Below are positions 6,994-14,767 of a DNA stretch of 25,941 nucleotides, in pieces. The notes under the pieces are model-generated. The model did no database searches, was not told the origin of the DNA, and was given only the letters and a program-made list of their open reading frames with translations. The position numbers were made by a program, and so were the translations under genes. This stretch comes from a virus: IMG/VR virus record IMGVR_UViG_3300046752_000087, positions 1 to 25,941 of that record. One strand, written 5' to 3'. The number at the start of each line of letters is the position of its first letter. Position 1 is the first letter of the stretch.

Positions 6994-7210
6994 AAACCAG
7001 ACATTCTGGTTCTGAAGGGTTTTGATCACAATATAGTTCGAGAGCAGTAGGATCGTGATGATCTCCTTCCTCAATTTCTTTTTTGTGATGATCGACGTAA
7101 TCTTCCAACTCGTGAAGTTCGCCTTCGATGTGCCTACGAGTCTGAGGACTTGTTGTAGGATTATCCAAGATTTCTTTATCGTGTTGGATGTGGTCTTCTA
7201 GTGATTTCAT
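6983..7210 (-). CDS. Charged hypothetical protein (75 aa)
   Basis: ATG at 7208-7210 follows a strong ribosome binding site (AAAGGAGA). The protein is helical and very rich in His, Asp, Glu and Lys (MKSLEDHIQHDKEIL, EGELHELEDYVDHHKKEIEEGDHHD), probably a coiled coil. It ends with a distinct tail, LYCDQNPSEPECLVYED, that has two Cys and looks like an independently conserved element. It lies between the hub gene and the 2OG oxygenase, so a structural accessory role is possible. Not recognised by family. Confidence 0.68.
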   Translation of the reverse strand: MKSLEDHIQHDKEILDNPTTSPQTRRHIEGELHELEDYVDHHKKEIEEGDHHDPTALELYCDQNPSEPECLVYED

Positions 7211-7220
7211 TAGGTCTCCT

Positions 7221-8588
7221 TTATGAGGTTACACTATCTTTAGATAGTTGTAAATGGGTAGTTAATCCAGTAGGACTATAGTCGTGTTTTAGTCCTACGA
7301 CAAGATAACGTCCCGAATATACAGGATCCAATACAGTTCTTTCCTCTACGTTAGAAGATGCAGGAATTTTACATTGAATTACCATACCGACAGCCAATGA
7401 TACATTACCTGGGATGGTTATGTCAAGTCTTATGGAGTTAAGTAACTGCCATCGAGAATACGAGTATGAACTCGCTGCAATGGTGTCATTATCCATATTT
7501 CCTGCAGTATCGGTTCCATCTTGAGACGTTTTCGCATTCTTCATTCCAGGTAGAGCACGGATTTTAACTCTGGTAGGTTTTTTCTCATCAAAGTATGCTT
7601 CCTTGATCTTTGGAAAAGGAAAAGCATCATTAAGTGTTTCTGCCTGTCCAAATACCTCAATTAATGATTGAGTCCTTGGCGGTGAGATTGAACCAGAGGG
7701 TCCACTCTTTCCACTCCCTGCTGTAGGGAGATTACCTGAAGTGAGTGCAGGTGCTTTAACACCGATAACGGTATTTACATATGCACCAGTTCGCATTTTT
7801 TCCAGATGGTTGCCCTGATCTGGATAATTCATACTTTCGATACTGTAAGCATTATACTCGGCATTGCCGACATTTGCTTGTTCATATGTGAACGTCGGGA
7901 CACTTCCCTTGTTCATCAATTCTCCCTTGGTAAGGGTATCTATAGTATTAAAATAGAACCCATTCTTGTTTTCAAAGAACAAATATCCTGCCTTGTTGTT
8001 TTCAGATGAAACAATTTTATCAGAGATATATGCAATAACATCAAATGGTCTCCAAGAGGGAGATATAAAATTGAAGTTACCTTTAGAACCTTCGTATGAA
8101 TACTTCCGTCCAGATGACTTCAAAAACTTGTTGACAATTTCTTTTACGTGACTTGATCCAGTCTTATATCTAAATGCTTTAAATACTCTATTTGTTTCAT
8201 TGTTATATGCTTCTGGTGAAACTGTATATATCACATATGATTGTGCTCTTTCAGATTTAGTTACCGCACCAATCTTAAAAATACGTTGTCTGACGATTAG
8301 AGGTTGATCTGGAGCACTATCTGACTCCATTTCTAGTTGAATAAATTCATTACCAGTTAGATCCGAAATCAAGTCAACAGTATCCATTACTGCAATCTCC
8401 ATTCTGACCGAAGGAGAATCGATAGACTCAATATAATTAAATCCAGGGCAGATACCTCTAATATCTACTGCCTTTCCCCCTTCAGGTGACAGTTCCTGAA
8501 TCTTTTCTGATGGAACATAGTCATCTGCCAAATACAGATTAAACTGTTTAATTTTATACCCTTTTGCTTGGTACGTTGATTCAGACAT
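7221..8588 (-). CDS. Baseplate hub protein, gp27-like (455 aa)
   Basis: The protein looks like the hub trimer component that carries the gp5 spike. It is beta-rich with an early section on a bounded property (NYIESIDSPSVRMEIAVMD, residues about 52-70), a middle YVIYTVSPEAYNNETNRVF section, and a C-terminal barrel (GRYLVVGLKHDYSPTGLTTHLQL) of the kind that ends phage hub and gpD-like proteins. T4 gp27 is 391 residues, so the size fits. Its gene follows the tape-measure pair and shares an operon with gp5, matching the 51-27-28-29 cluster of T4 in content. Sequence similarity to gp27 itself is not obvious to me, so this is a context-plus-fold call. Its ATG overlaps the preceding TGA by one base. 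Confidence 0.65.
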   Translation of the reverse strand: MSESTYQAKGYKIKQFNLYLADDYVPSEKIQELSPEGGKAVDIRGICPGFNYIESIDSPSVRMEIAVMDTVDLISDLTGNEFIQLEMESDSAPDQPLIVRQRIFKIGAVTKSERAQSYVIYTVSPEAYNNETNRVFKAFRYKTGSSHVKEIVNKFLKSSGRKYSYEGSKGNFNFISPSWRPFDVIAYISDKIVSSENNKAGYLFFENKNGFYFNTIDTLTKGELMNKGSVPTFTYEQANVGNAEYNAYSIESMNYPDQGNHLEKMRTGAYVNTVIGVKAPALTSGNLPTAGSGKSGPSGSISPPRTQSLIEVFGQAETLNDAFPFPKIKEAYFDEKKPTRVKIRALPGMKNAKTSQDGTDTAGNMDNDTIAASSYSYSRWQLLNSIRLDITIPGNVSLAVGMVIQCKIPASSNVEERTVLDPVYSGRYLVVGLKHDYSPTGLTTHLQLSKDSVTS

Positions 8589-10612
8589 CAGAACAGATTA
8601 CTCAATACACTAGCGGATTCAGCAACTCTACCAAACCTGCTAGACAAGAAGTCATTCGCTGGATTGGGATTACCTTTTTGTACAACAGGGGTACCGCCAC
8701 CACCACCTGAACTAGTTTTAGCAGTAGGTAGTACGATTGCTTCAGCAACCATAGTCTCTATACTAGAATTTAGGTCACTAGTCTTGACCTTAGTAGCAAT
8801 ACTCTTGATATTTGCAACTGTTTTATTAATAATATTACCAGTTCTTGCTTTAAGTGCAGGTGGCATAATATCAACAACATTATTCACAACACCACCAATA
8901 TTCTGTGCAGCAGTATTGATATGTGGTTGCATAAAGTTCATTGCTGCCTGTGCACCTGGGGGTAGAGTTGCCGATGCCACTGCTGAACCTATACCTTTCA
9001 ACATACCACCAAATGAATATCCTTTATATTGTCCGTAGTTTGATGGGGGTAGTGATGAAACTGCTGTTGACTTTTTAGATCCGAAATCAAAAGGAACTGT
9101 ACCACCCATAGAAAATCCAGGGACTTTATATCCTGCAGAAGTTGCTTGTTGAATTCTTCTACTAGTAAGTCCAGGGTCTTTCTTAGTATGGGGGGTATTA
9201 AAGGGAACAACAAAACCCCCACGAGATCTTTGTGCCACATATTCAGTTCCGTGTCCGATAAAGGATACGGACTTACCACCATCGAGTGATACTGGGTAAC
9301 CTGATTGTGGTCCAGAGATCCAACCACCATCCGACTTCTCAGGTAGAACTGCAGTCTGTGGAACGATTCCACCTATGGACATTTCTGGCGTATCTTCGTT
9401 ATTTCCTTTCTCTGCCGCGTCCATTCTCTCTTGCACCCCAGGAATCATCTTGAGGAAAAATGTCAACCCTTCGATCATTTTGATCAGTGGGAAGAATGCC
9501 GCTTTACCCATAAATTCGGCAAACGACAGTAATTTAGGTAGATGTGGTTTGATCGCATCTACTATCATCTGCAATGGAGGACCCACTGCTTTGAAAAGTT
9601 CTGTAATTGCCTCTCTTAAAGGTTTAAAGAACTCATCAAGTGTCTGCATCATAAAGTCAAATGCTTCCTTAATAGTATTAAAGAAATTACCAACTATAGG
9701 TCCAAGGAACTTGCCTGCCTCTTTTCCTAGTAATCCACCAACAGCGTTACCAATCAAACCACCGATAGGACCTGCAATCTGGTTGCCGATCATACCAAGT
9801 GCCATACCGCCACCTGCAGCACCAATACCAGCACCTCTCGCCGCTGCCATCCTGTCTTCTTCAACACCGTCATAGTTCTGTGATACATCCTGATATGCTG
9901 CAGCACCCTGTGCACCTGCTAGTGCTAACTGACCTAGAGGGTTGCCACCAAGGAATTTACCCAGATTCAGGATACCTTTACCGATAGTACCAATAATACT
10001 ACCAAATGCTTTGACAGTTCCGATAGGATTCTTCAGGAATGATAAACCTGCTAATACAGCAAGTCCTGCACCAAGCATTTTTGCTGCTGCTTTGAATCTG
10101 GTCCATCCATCACTATCTTCGCCAAATAACTCGCCATATTTCTGTTTCCACCAATTTATCGTGTTCCCAATCCACTTAAATAACCCACTAACCATCTCAA
10201 ACGCTTTTACTATCTTCTCTCGGTTCTCTTTCTTAGATAACCAATTGAGTGCACCAAATATCAAGAGGTTTTTAAGGAATTTCATCAAATATTCCATAAA
10301 TCCCAAACCAGCGCCCTTTGTGGCACTGATTGCACTATCTGCAGTATCTCCTTTTGCTTCTATCGCTGCTTCTCTTTGTCTATCTGCTTGAAGAGCAGCA
10401 AAGCGGCGCTGCTCATCCATAAGTCTTTGTTGTGCTACTTGGTTCTTCTTCAGTGCAAGACCAATACTATTTACAGTCGCTCCTAGGGAATTAATTGCTT
10501 TAACTGTCGGGACGAAACCTGTGGTGGTAAATGTTTTTTTACCGACAGTCATCTGTGCACCATCTGCCTCTTTAGGTGGTGTGACGTATTTGTATAGTCT
10601 TATCTTACTCAT
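8588..10612 (-). CDS. Tape-measure-like tail protein 2 (674 aa)
   Basis: Likely lies in the tail core and contributes to tail length or hub structure. It has an N-terminal domain (residues 35-95, with INSLGATVNSIG and a charged coiled coil), a hydrophobic part ending in LNWLSKKENREKI (122-134), a long Gly/Ala-rich hydrophobic centre (about 160-320) typical of tape measures, and a C-terminal part with GGWISGPQSGYPVSLDGG starting near residue 429 and FIGHGTEYVA, which resembles a repeat-like module of cyanophage structural proteins. It is clearly paralogous to the larger protein encoded immediately upstream, but lacks that protein's His/Cys domain. The T4 counterpart would be gp29 by position. 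Antisense frames over the Gly-rich centre are not genes. Confidence 0.7.
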   Translation of the reverse strand: MSKIRLYKYVTPPKEADGAQMTVGKKTFTTTGFVPTVKAINSLGATVNSIGLALKKNQVAQQRLMDEQRRFAALQADRQREAAIEAKGDTADSAISATKGAGLGFMEYLMKFLKNLLIFGALNWLSKKENREKIVKAFEMVSGLFKWIGNTINWWKQKYGELFGEDSDGWTRFKAAAKMLGAGLAVLAGLSFLKNPIGTVKAFGSIIGTIGKGILNLGKFLGGNPLGQLALAGAQGAAAYQDVSQNYDGVEEDRMAAARGAGIGAAGGGMALGMIGNQIAGPIGGLIGNAVGGLLGKEAGKFLGPIVGNFFNTIKEAFDFMMQTLDEFFKPLREAITELFKAVGPPLQMIVDAIKPHLPKLLSFAEFMGKAAFFPLIKMIEGLTFFLKMIPGVQERMDAAEKGNNEDTPEMSIGGIVPQTAVLPEKSDGGWISGPQSGYPVSLDGGKSVSFIGHGTEYVAQRSRGGFVVPFNTPHTKKDPGLTSRRIQQATSAGYKVPGFSMGGTVPFDFGSKKSTAVSSLPPSNYGQYKGYSFGGMLKGIGSAVASATLPPGAQAAMNFMQPHINTAAQNIGGVVNNVVDIMPPALKARTGNIINKTVANIKSIATKVKTSDLNSSIETMVAEAIVLPTAKTSSGGGGGTPVVQKGNPNPANDFLSSRFGRVAESASVLSNLF

Positions 10613-10615
10613 AGT

Positions 10616-13114
10616 TTATGAATTTAAACCTGTTAGAGAGAAATCACCAGACTTAGTGACCGTTTGTACTCCTATCACACCAGTCTCTGAGACAACAGGT
10701 TTAATAATTGGTTGGAATACTACCATTGAAGATCCATCTCCAGAACTTAGTTCGGTATCTTGTTGTTGAGATGACCGTGTTAATTCACTAGTCTTCGTAC
10801 TATTTAGATCTGTTGGTCTGATTTCTCTATTGTCAGGACTAGGTGAAGGTCCAGTGCTCAACTGTTTTGCACCTTTAGCGATAGAAACTCTTATAGTTTC
10901 TGGCATCACCTGTTTATATTTTTTCACAAAATCCTTATCTTTATTATTACCTGCAGTACCACCAAGAGTCACACCAACACAACCTGCAGTACCATTGTCA
11001 TTAATATCATTATGAAGTTGAATTGCAGATCTCTTACCAATAACACCACCCATATTGTTAATAAAGGTAGACCAAGTTCCAATACCACTTACATTTGAGT
11101 GTTCTGCAAATCCAACAAGAGGATACTTACCATCTGGTAAAGGATAAAGAGCACCAGATACGTTTCTTCTTTGTGATTGTGATGTGCCTGCTGTACTATA
11201 TTGACCACTAATCGCTTCCCACTGACCAATCTTTCTATTCTTACCATCAAACAGACGTAGCACACCAGTAGCACCATCACCGTGTCCTTGGAAATCTATA
11301 CGTCCTCCTTTTGGTACAGGACTATCATCGGTACCGATACCTTTCTTCGATACAAATGGATCATCGACCATAGAAGTTTGAGGTTGTGCCATCTCAAACT
11401 GTGCCAATGCTGCCTTCGCACTCGCTGCTTTTTCTTCAGCGAACGGTATTAAAACATTCTCCCAGTGCTTCGCTTTTTCTTCGTTGGTTGAACCTAAACC
11501 ATTCCAGTGTCCATTCATAATGGTCATCCCTGGAGCACCATTTGATGTCTTGAACACGCCATCAACCCCAAACCAGGCAGATCTACTTCCACCTTCACCA
11601 TTTGCAATTCTTTCTCTTATTACTTTAAGTTCTGCCTTCAATCTCTTCACATCATAGTCTTCATTCTCTACCTGTGCCATTGCCTTTTGACCATCACTAC
11701 CAATGACTCTGGTTAAAGTATTCCCTGTACCTTTAATAAATCCTCCAACATTATTAATTGCCCATATTGCTTTCTCAAATATCCAGACAATACTATCTAA
11801 CGCTGCCTTAGCAGCAGGACCAATAACATAGTCCATCAAACCTTGGAAAGCAGCACCTGCAATAGGTGCAATAAACTCAAGCACCATATCAAGGACGTGC
11901 TTCAAAGGTTCAAACAAATCTTGTATTGCTGTTGCAACTGGTTTTACAAATGCATTAAACATTGGTAAAGCAATATTCTTAAAGTAATCTCCAAGAGGTT
12001 TCAGAACAGGTTCTATTGCCTCTCCAAGGAACGCTCCAATCTTATCTCCAAAGAACCCACCTAGAACACCACCCACAATAGGTGCGAATGGTCCTAGGAC
12101 AGGTGTTAACAGTGCAGTGACCGCAACTGTACCAATAGTGGCACCGATACCTCCACCTGCTGCTACATTCATTTTGTCACCAGCAGCGAGTCTGGATCCA
12201 AATGAGAGTGCACCTGCAAATATACCTCCACCAGCACCAGATCGCATAAAGCGACCCATACCTGTCATACCTTTAAATCCTGCCCTTCCTGCAATACGAC
12301 CACCGAATCTTGACTTGGATGCATTGCCACCAAATCTTCTAGCGTATCTCTTTCGTGCTGCCTTTGATGCGTTACCAGACCTGATACCTTTTGCTACTCT
12401 TTTTGGTTTTTGCTTTAAGAAATTATTTTGATTTACTTTCTTTGCGTTTTTTGTTGCCTTGGTACGATTAACTTTAAATAATTTTGATAGTTTACCAATA
12501 TCTCCTGCCAACTTCCAGGGCATTAAAATCCTACTTGCTACCTTGAGCGCGGCGATGCCCCCTACAACCTTCAACGCTCTCATTAAGTAACTGTCGTTCC
12601 CATCTGGATCGAACAGTCCATCATATATCATACCGAATCCCCACGATCCAACCTTCCAGACCGTGCCCAACCACTTACCGATCCATTCGAACCCAGTTCG
12701 AATTGACTCTTTGTTTTCCTTCTTAGACAACCAGTCTAATGCAAAGAATGTACCAAGAGTTGCCGCAAATTTAATCAGTGGTTCTATTAATGGTGATAGG
12801 AACCCAAAGATACCACTCCCACCCTTTGAATATCCTCTTGATTTCGACTCTCTTTCTATCTCTTCAGTTGCTTTCTTCTCAATCTTACTCTCTCTCGCCC
12901 TGTCCTGTGCTAGAGATCTTCTCCCTTGCACAGCGTACGCTGCATCAAGTCGTGCTTGGTGTCCACTTGTGAGAATCTTACCAACATCGGTGACAGTATG
13001 TCCCAATCGGTTGACCGCTAGGGTCATTGACATTGCAGGATCCTTCTTGTCCATACCAGAGGTAGTGACAGGAATAAAGTTTCTTATTGATAACTTGGGT
13101 GCTGCTTTTGCCAT
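10616..13114 (-). CDS. Tape-measure-like tail protein 1 with L,D-transpeptidase-like domain (832 aa)
   Basis: The N-terminal half has VNRLGHTVTDVG (residues 34-45), a charged coiled coil (65-95), LDWLSKKENKESI (127-139) and a very basic stretch (about 215-285), then a long Gly/Ala-rich hydrophobic centre like a tape measure. Residues about 604-735 look different: LRLFDGKNRKIGQWEAISG, then PLPDGKYPLVG, then IQLHNDINDNGTAGCVGV with H701 and C712. This His...G-[ST]-A-G-C layout is that of L,D-transpeptidase/DUF2778-like proteins, which act on peptidoglycan peptides. The gene starts one base after the previous stop (TAATG), directly after the gp26 frameshift region. Tail length control plus cell wall action at entry is the inferred role. 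Confidence 0.72.
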   Translation of the reverse strand: MAKAAPKLSIRNFIPVTTSGMDKKDPAMSMTLAVNRLGHTVTDVGKILTSGHQARLDAAYAVQGRRSLAQDRARESKIEKKATEEIERESKSRGYSKGGSGIFGFLSPLIEPLIKFAATLGTFFALDWLSKKENKESIRTGFEWIGKWLGTVWKVGSWGFGMIYDGLFDPDGNDSYLMRALKVVGGIAALKVASRILMPWKLAGDIGKLSKLFKVNRTKATKNAKKVNQNNFLKQKPKRVAKGIRSGNASKAARKRYARRFGGNASKSRFGGRIAGRAGFKGMTGMGRFMRSGAGGGIFAGALSFGSRLAAGDKMNVAAGGGIGATIGTVAVTALLTPVLGPFAPIVGGVLGGFFGDKIGAFLGEAIEPVLKPLGDYFKNIALPMFNAFVKPVATAIQDLFEPLKHVLDMVLEFIAPIAGAAFQGLMDYVIGPAAKAALDSIVWIFEKAIWAINNVGGFIKGTGNTLTRVIGSDGQKAMAQVENEDYDVKRLKAELKVIRERIANGEGGSRSAWFGVDGVFKTSNGAPGMTIMNGHWNGLGSTNEEKAKHWENVLIPFAEEKAASAKAALAQFEMAQPQTSMVDDPFVSKKGIGTDDSPVPKGGRIDFQGHGDGATGVLRLFDGKNRKIGQWEAISGQYSTAGTSQSQRRNVSGALYPLPDGKYPLVGFAEHSNVSGIGTWSTFINNMGGVIGKRSAIQLHNDINDNGTAGCVGVTLGGTAGNNKDKDFVKKYKQVMPETIRVSIAKGAKQLSTGPSPSPDNREIRPTDLNSTKTSELTRSSQQQDTELSSGDGSSMVVFQPIIKPVVSETGVIGVQTVTKSGDFSLTGLNS
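10801..10808 (-). promoter_or_regulatory. Candidate late-promoter-like element TCTAAATA inside tape-measure gene 1
   Basis: TCTAAATA on the minus strand, 189 bases upstream of the tape-measure 2 start. The 12-base string CGTACTATTTAG (10796-10807, plus-strand reading) is repeated exactly at 19195-19206 before gp32. It is inside coding sequence, so chance is a real alternative. Confidence 0.22.
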
Positions 13115-13287
13115 TAAAGTGACTGGTGTTGTCCCGCCTGTTGGCGTTGTCTTGCCTCTTCCTCACGTAAGTAACGCATCAAGAGGTTCACATAAACATC
13201 CCTTTCCCACGGCATCATATTTTCAAGTTCTGTGAGACTGTACTTATGATGTTGCATCAAAGCAAAGTTGGTCTCATAGATGTTCAT
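13114..13287 (-). CDS. Small tail-assembly frame, possible frameshift extension of gp26 (57 aa from its ATG)
   Basis: From ATG 13285-13287 the frame encodes 57 residues: MNIYETNFALMQHHKYSLTE at the start, then ENMMPWERDVYVNLLMRYL and a charged EEEARQRQQ tail. The frame is also open upstream of that ATG through 13319, and no ribosome binding site precedes the ATG. The helix with 'S-L-x-E-L-x-x-M-x-x-W-E-R' resembles the second part of tail chaperones (gpT type) that is reached by -1 frameshift just before a tape-measure gene. In T4 the gene at this position is 51. It could be made as a separate protein, as a 299-residue gp26 fusion, or both. Confidence 0.65.
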   Translation of the reverse strand: MNIYETNFALMQHHKYSLTELENMMPWERDVYVNLLMRYLREEEARQRQQAGQHQSL

Positions 13288-13307
13288 CAACGAATCGTGC
13301 GCTAGGG

Positions 13308-14012
13308 CTACGCGAAAAAACTTGCTAGTCCTTCGAGTACAATTGGTGATGTAACTTCAGTCTTCGGATTGAAAACCTCAATAGTATGGGAGAGTTTAGG
13401 CATAGTTTCAAAGAACTTCTGAACTAAACCGAACTGTTGTGAGTTCATATTTTCATAGAATTCAACTAGTTCTTTAGTTGTGTGATCTTTTCCTTCATAT
13501 ACATCCTCACCTTCAGCAATACTTTCAGTACAACTAGCAGCAAGTTTGAATAGATCGTCTACACCTGGGTTGTCAACGAGATTATTCTTCACAAACACAT
13601 CCAAGGATGGATATTGCATAGTGATAGTGACATCATCGCTGACTTTAAGAATGGTGGTATGTTCCTTAGGAATTATTACCTTCACATCATCAAGGTTGAC
13701 TTCAACATCAACTTGAGTCTTCTCATCATCAGGGCAAGTGATCTTAAATTCACTCACCTCACCAACAGATTTACCACGGATTCTAAGAAAGAGATATTCA
13801 ATATCAAATGTAGCAAGGTCATCAAGTTTCTTGAGGTTGGTACAATTCTTGATAATCTCTTTCACCGCTTTGATCATCTCTTTATTATCCTGTGTTTCCA
13901 TAGCAAGATAAAGAAGTTTCTCTTCTCTCACTAGGAATGGTCTATAGGTAACCTTTTGACCACGAGGAAGCACGCATTCATAATCTGGAATGCTCAGTTT
14001 GGGTAAAGGCAT
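13308..14012 (-). CDS. 26: Baseplate hub assembly protein gp26-like / tail chaperone (234 aa)
   Basis: In T4 gp26 is needed to assemble the baseplate hub. The family pattern is visible: G-Q-K-V-T-Y-R-P-F-L-V-R-E-E-K-L-L (residues 19-35), a helix ending in KNCTNL, then FDIEYLFLRIRGKSVGE, then a strand pair with CPDDEKTQVDVEVNLDDVKV. Most family members bind zinc with several Cys in that last part; here only one Cys remains. T4 gp26 is 208 residues. The gene ends in a slippery T TTT TTC four codons before its TAG, and precedes the tape-measure genes, so it probably acts as the G-like partner of a G/GT chaperone pair. Confidence 0.8.
   Translation of the reverse strand: MPLPKLSIPDYECVLPRGQKVTYRPFLVREEKLLYLAMETQDNKEMIKAVKEIIKNCTNLKKLDDLATFDIEYLFLRIRGKSVGEVSEFKITCPDDEKTQVDVEVNLDDVKVIIPKEHTTILKVSDDVTITMQYPSLDVFVKNNLVDNPGVDDLFKLAASCTESIAEGEDVYEGKDHTTKELVEFYENMNSQQFGLVQKFFETMPKLSHTIEVFNPKTEVTSPIVLEGLASFFA
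13314..13320 (-). promoter_or_regulatory. Predicted -1 programmed ribosomal frameshift site T TTT TTC
   Basis: On the minus strand the sequence reads GCA AGT TTT TTC GCG TAG in the gp26 frame, so the heptamer T TTT TTC fits X XXY YYZ exactly, in phase. After a -1 slip the reading becomes TTT TTT CGC GTA and continues without a stop into the 57-residue frame, giving a 299-residue protein. The gp26 stop comes two codons after the heptamer. I see no strong downstream hairpin; a weak pairing of GCG with CGC across 13298-13313 is the most I can find. Confidence 0.7.
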
Positions 14013-14038
14013 CGTGTAAAATTACAATTCAGTAAAAC

Positions 14039-14046
14039 TATTTAGA
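14039..14046 (-). promoter_or_regulatory. Candidate late-promoter-like element TCTAAATA before gp26
   Basis: TCTAAATA on the minus strand covers the gp54 stop codon and ends 27 bases before the gp26 ATG. It differs by one base from TATAAATA. It could start a separate gp26/tape-measure transcript. Overlap with a stop codon makes chance possible. Confidence 0.3.
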
Positions 14047-14767
14047 CCCCGACGTAGGTCCTGAAATCATTATCGTCGAGAACACTATCTATATTGTTTA
14101 TAACCTTTTCGTTGGTCCAACCACCTGCCTTCTCTTGTTTTGTAGTAAATCTATAACGCTCAAACTTAAACTGTACATCTAATCTCATCACTTCTGAATT
14201 ACTGTTGCCGAAGGTCATTGTACCTAGGTTGAATGGATATGCTCCATTGAATCTCCATATACCAACTGCTTTATTTAAACGTGTTTGATATTTTTGTCCT
14301 TTCTTCACGGTCTGCACGATAAAGTTAGATCCTCTCTCCCATTTCCTTACAATAATGTCACAAATATAATCATCATAGAAACTGACTCTGTTCTCACCAT
14401 CAGGTGCAATAGAATTCATCCAAGTCTCAAAGAAATTTCTATGCCACTGGTTCTTTGTCACTAAGAATGACACTGCTAGTTCATTAGGTGTCTGTCCTGT
14501 TACATATGATCTTTGAAGACCAAAGTTCTGAGTGTCTCCAGTCGTCAAGTTTCTTGAAGGGATAGTAACTTGATCAGCAAAATAATTTACAGCGTCATAA
14601 TATTCTCTACCATATGCAATCGTCCCACCACCATTAAGTGCTGCAGATCCCAAGACACCAGGGAATCCAATCTCTACAGAGTAAAGATTACCACGGGAGG
14701 GTTCCCACGCTCCCTTAGAAACGAGGTCTGTGAATGATCTAAATGAATTGGGTGCTGCGTATGACAT
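14042..14767 (-). CDS. 54: Baseplate-tail tube initiator gp54-like (241 aa)
   Basis: gp54 caps the baseplate and starts tail tube polymerisation in T4. The protein has the tube-like beta architecture: RGNLYSVEIGFPG near the start, QVTIPSRNL, NELAVSFLVTKNQWHRNFFETWMN, then SFYDDYICDIIVRKW, and MRLDVQFKFERYRF before the C-terminus. This is the pattern shared by gp19 and gp54 type proteins. It is shorter than T4 gp54 (320). An in-frame ATG 33 codons upstream lies deep in the previous gene; I use ATG 14765-14767 (MSYAAPNSFR), which overlaps the upstream TGA by one base. gp48, its partner, is encoded divergently nearby. Confidence 0.75.
   Translation of the reverse strand: MSYAAPNSFRSFTDLVSKGAWEPSRGNLYSVEIGFPGVLGSAALNGGGTIAYGREYYDAVNYFADQVTIPSRNLTTGDTQNFGLQRSYVTGQTPNELAVSFLVTKNQWHRNFFETWMNSIAPDGENRVSFYDDYICDIIVRKWERGSNFIVQTVKKGQKYQTRLNKAVGIWRFNGAYPFNLGTMTFGNSNSEVMRLDVQFKFERYRFTTKQEKAGGWTNEKVINNIDSVLDDNDFRTYVGV

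Noticed and set aside
9375-9875. 166-codon plus-strand frame over tape-measure gene 2
   Set aside because: It mirrors the Gly/Ala/Pro-rich codons of the real gene, has low-complexity Pro/Ile/Ala composition, and has no ribosome binding site or partner genes.
12663-13235. 190-codon plus-strand frame over tape-measure gene 1
   Set aside because: It is antisense to a clear protein-coding gene with conserved segments and also crosses the 57-residue frame; no start signal is seen.
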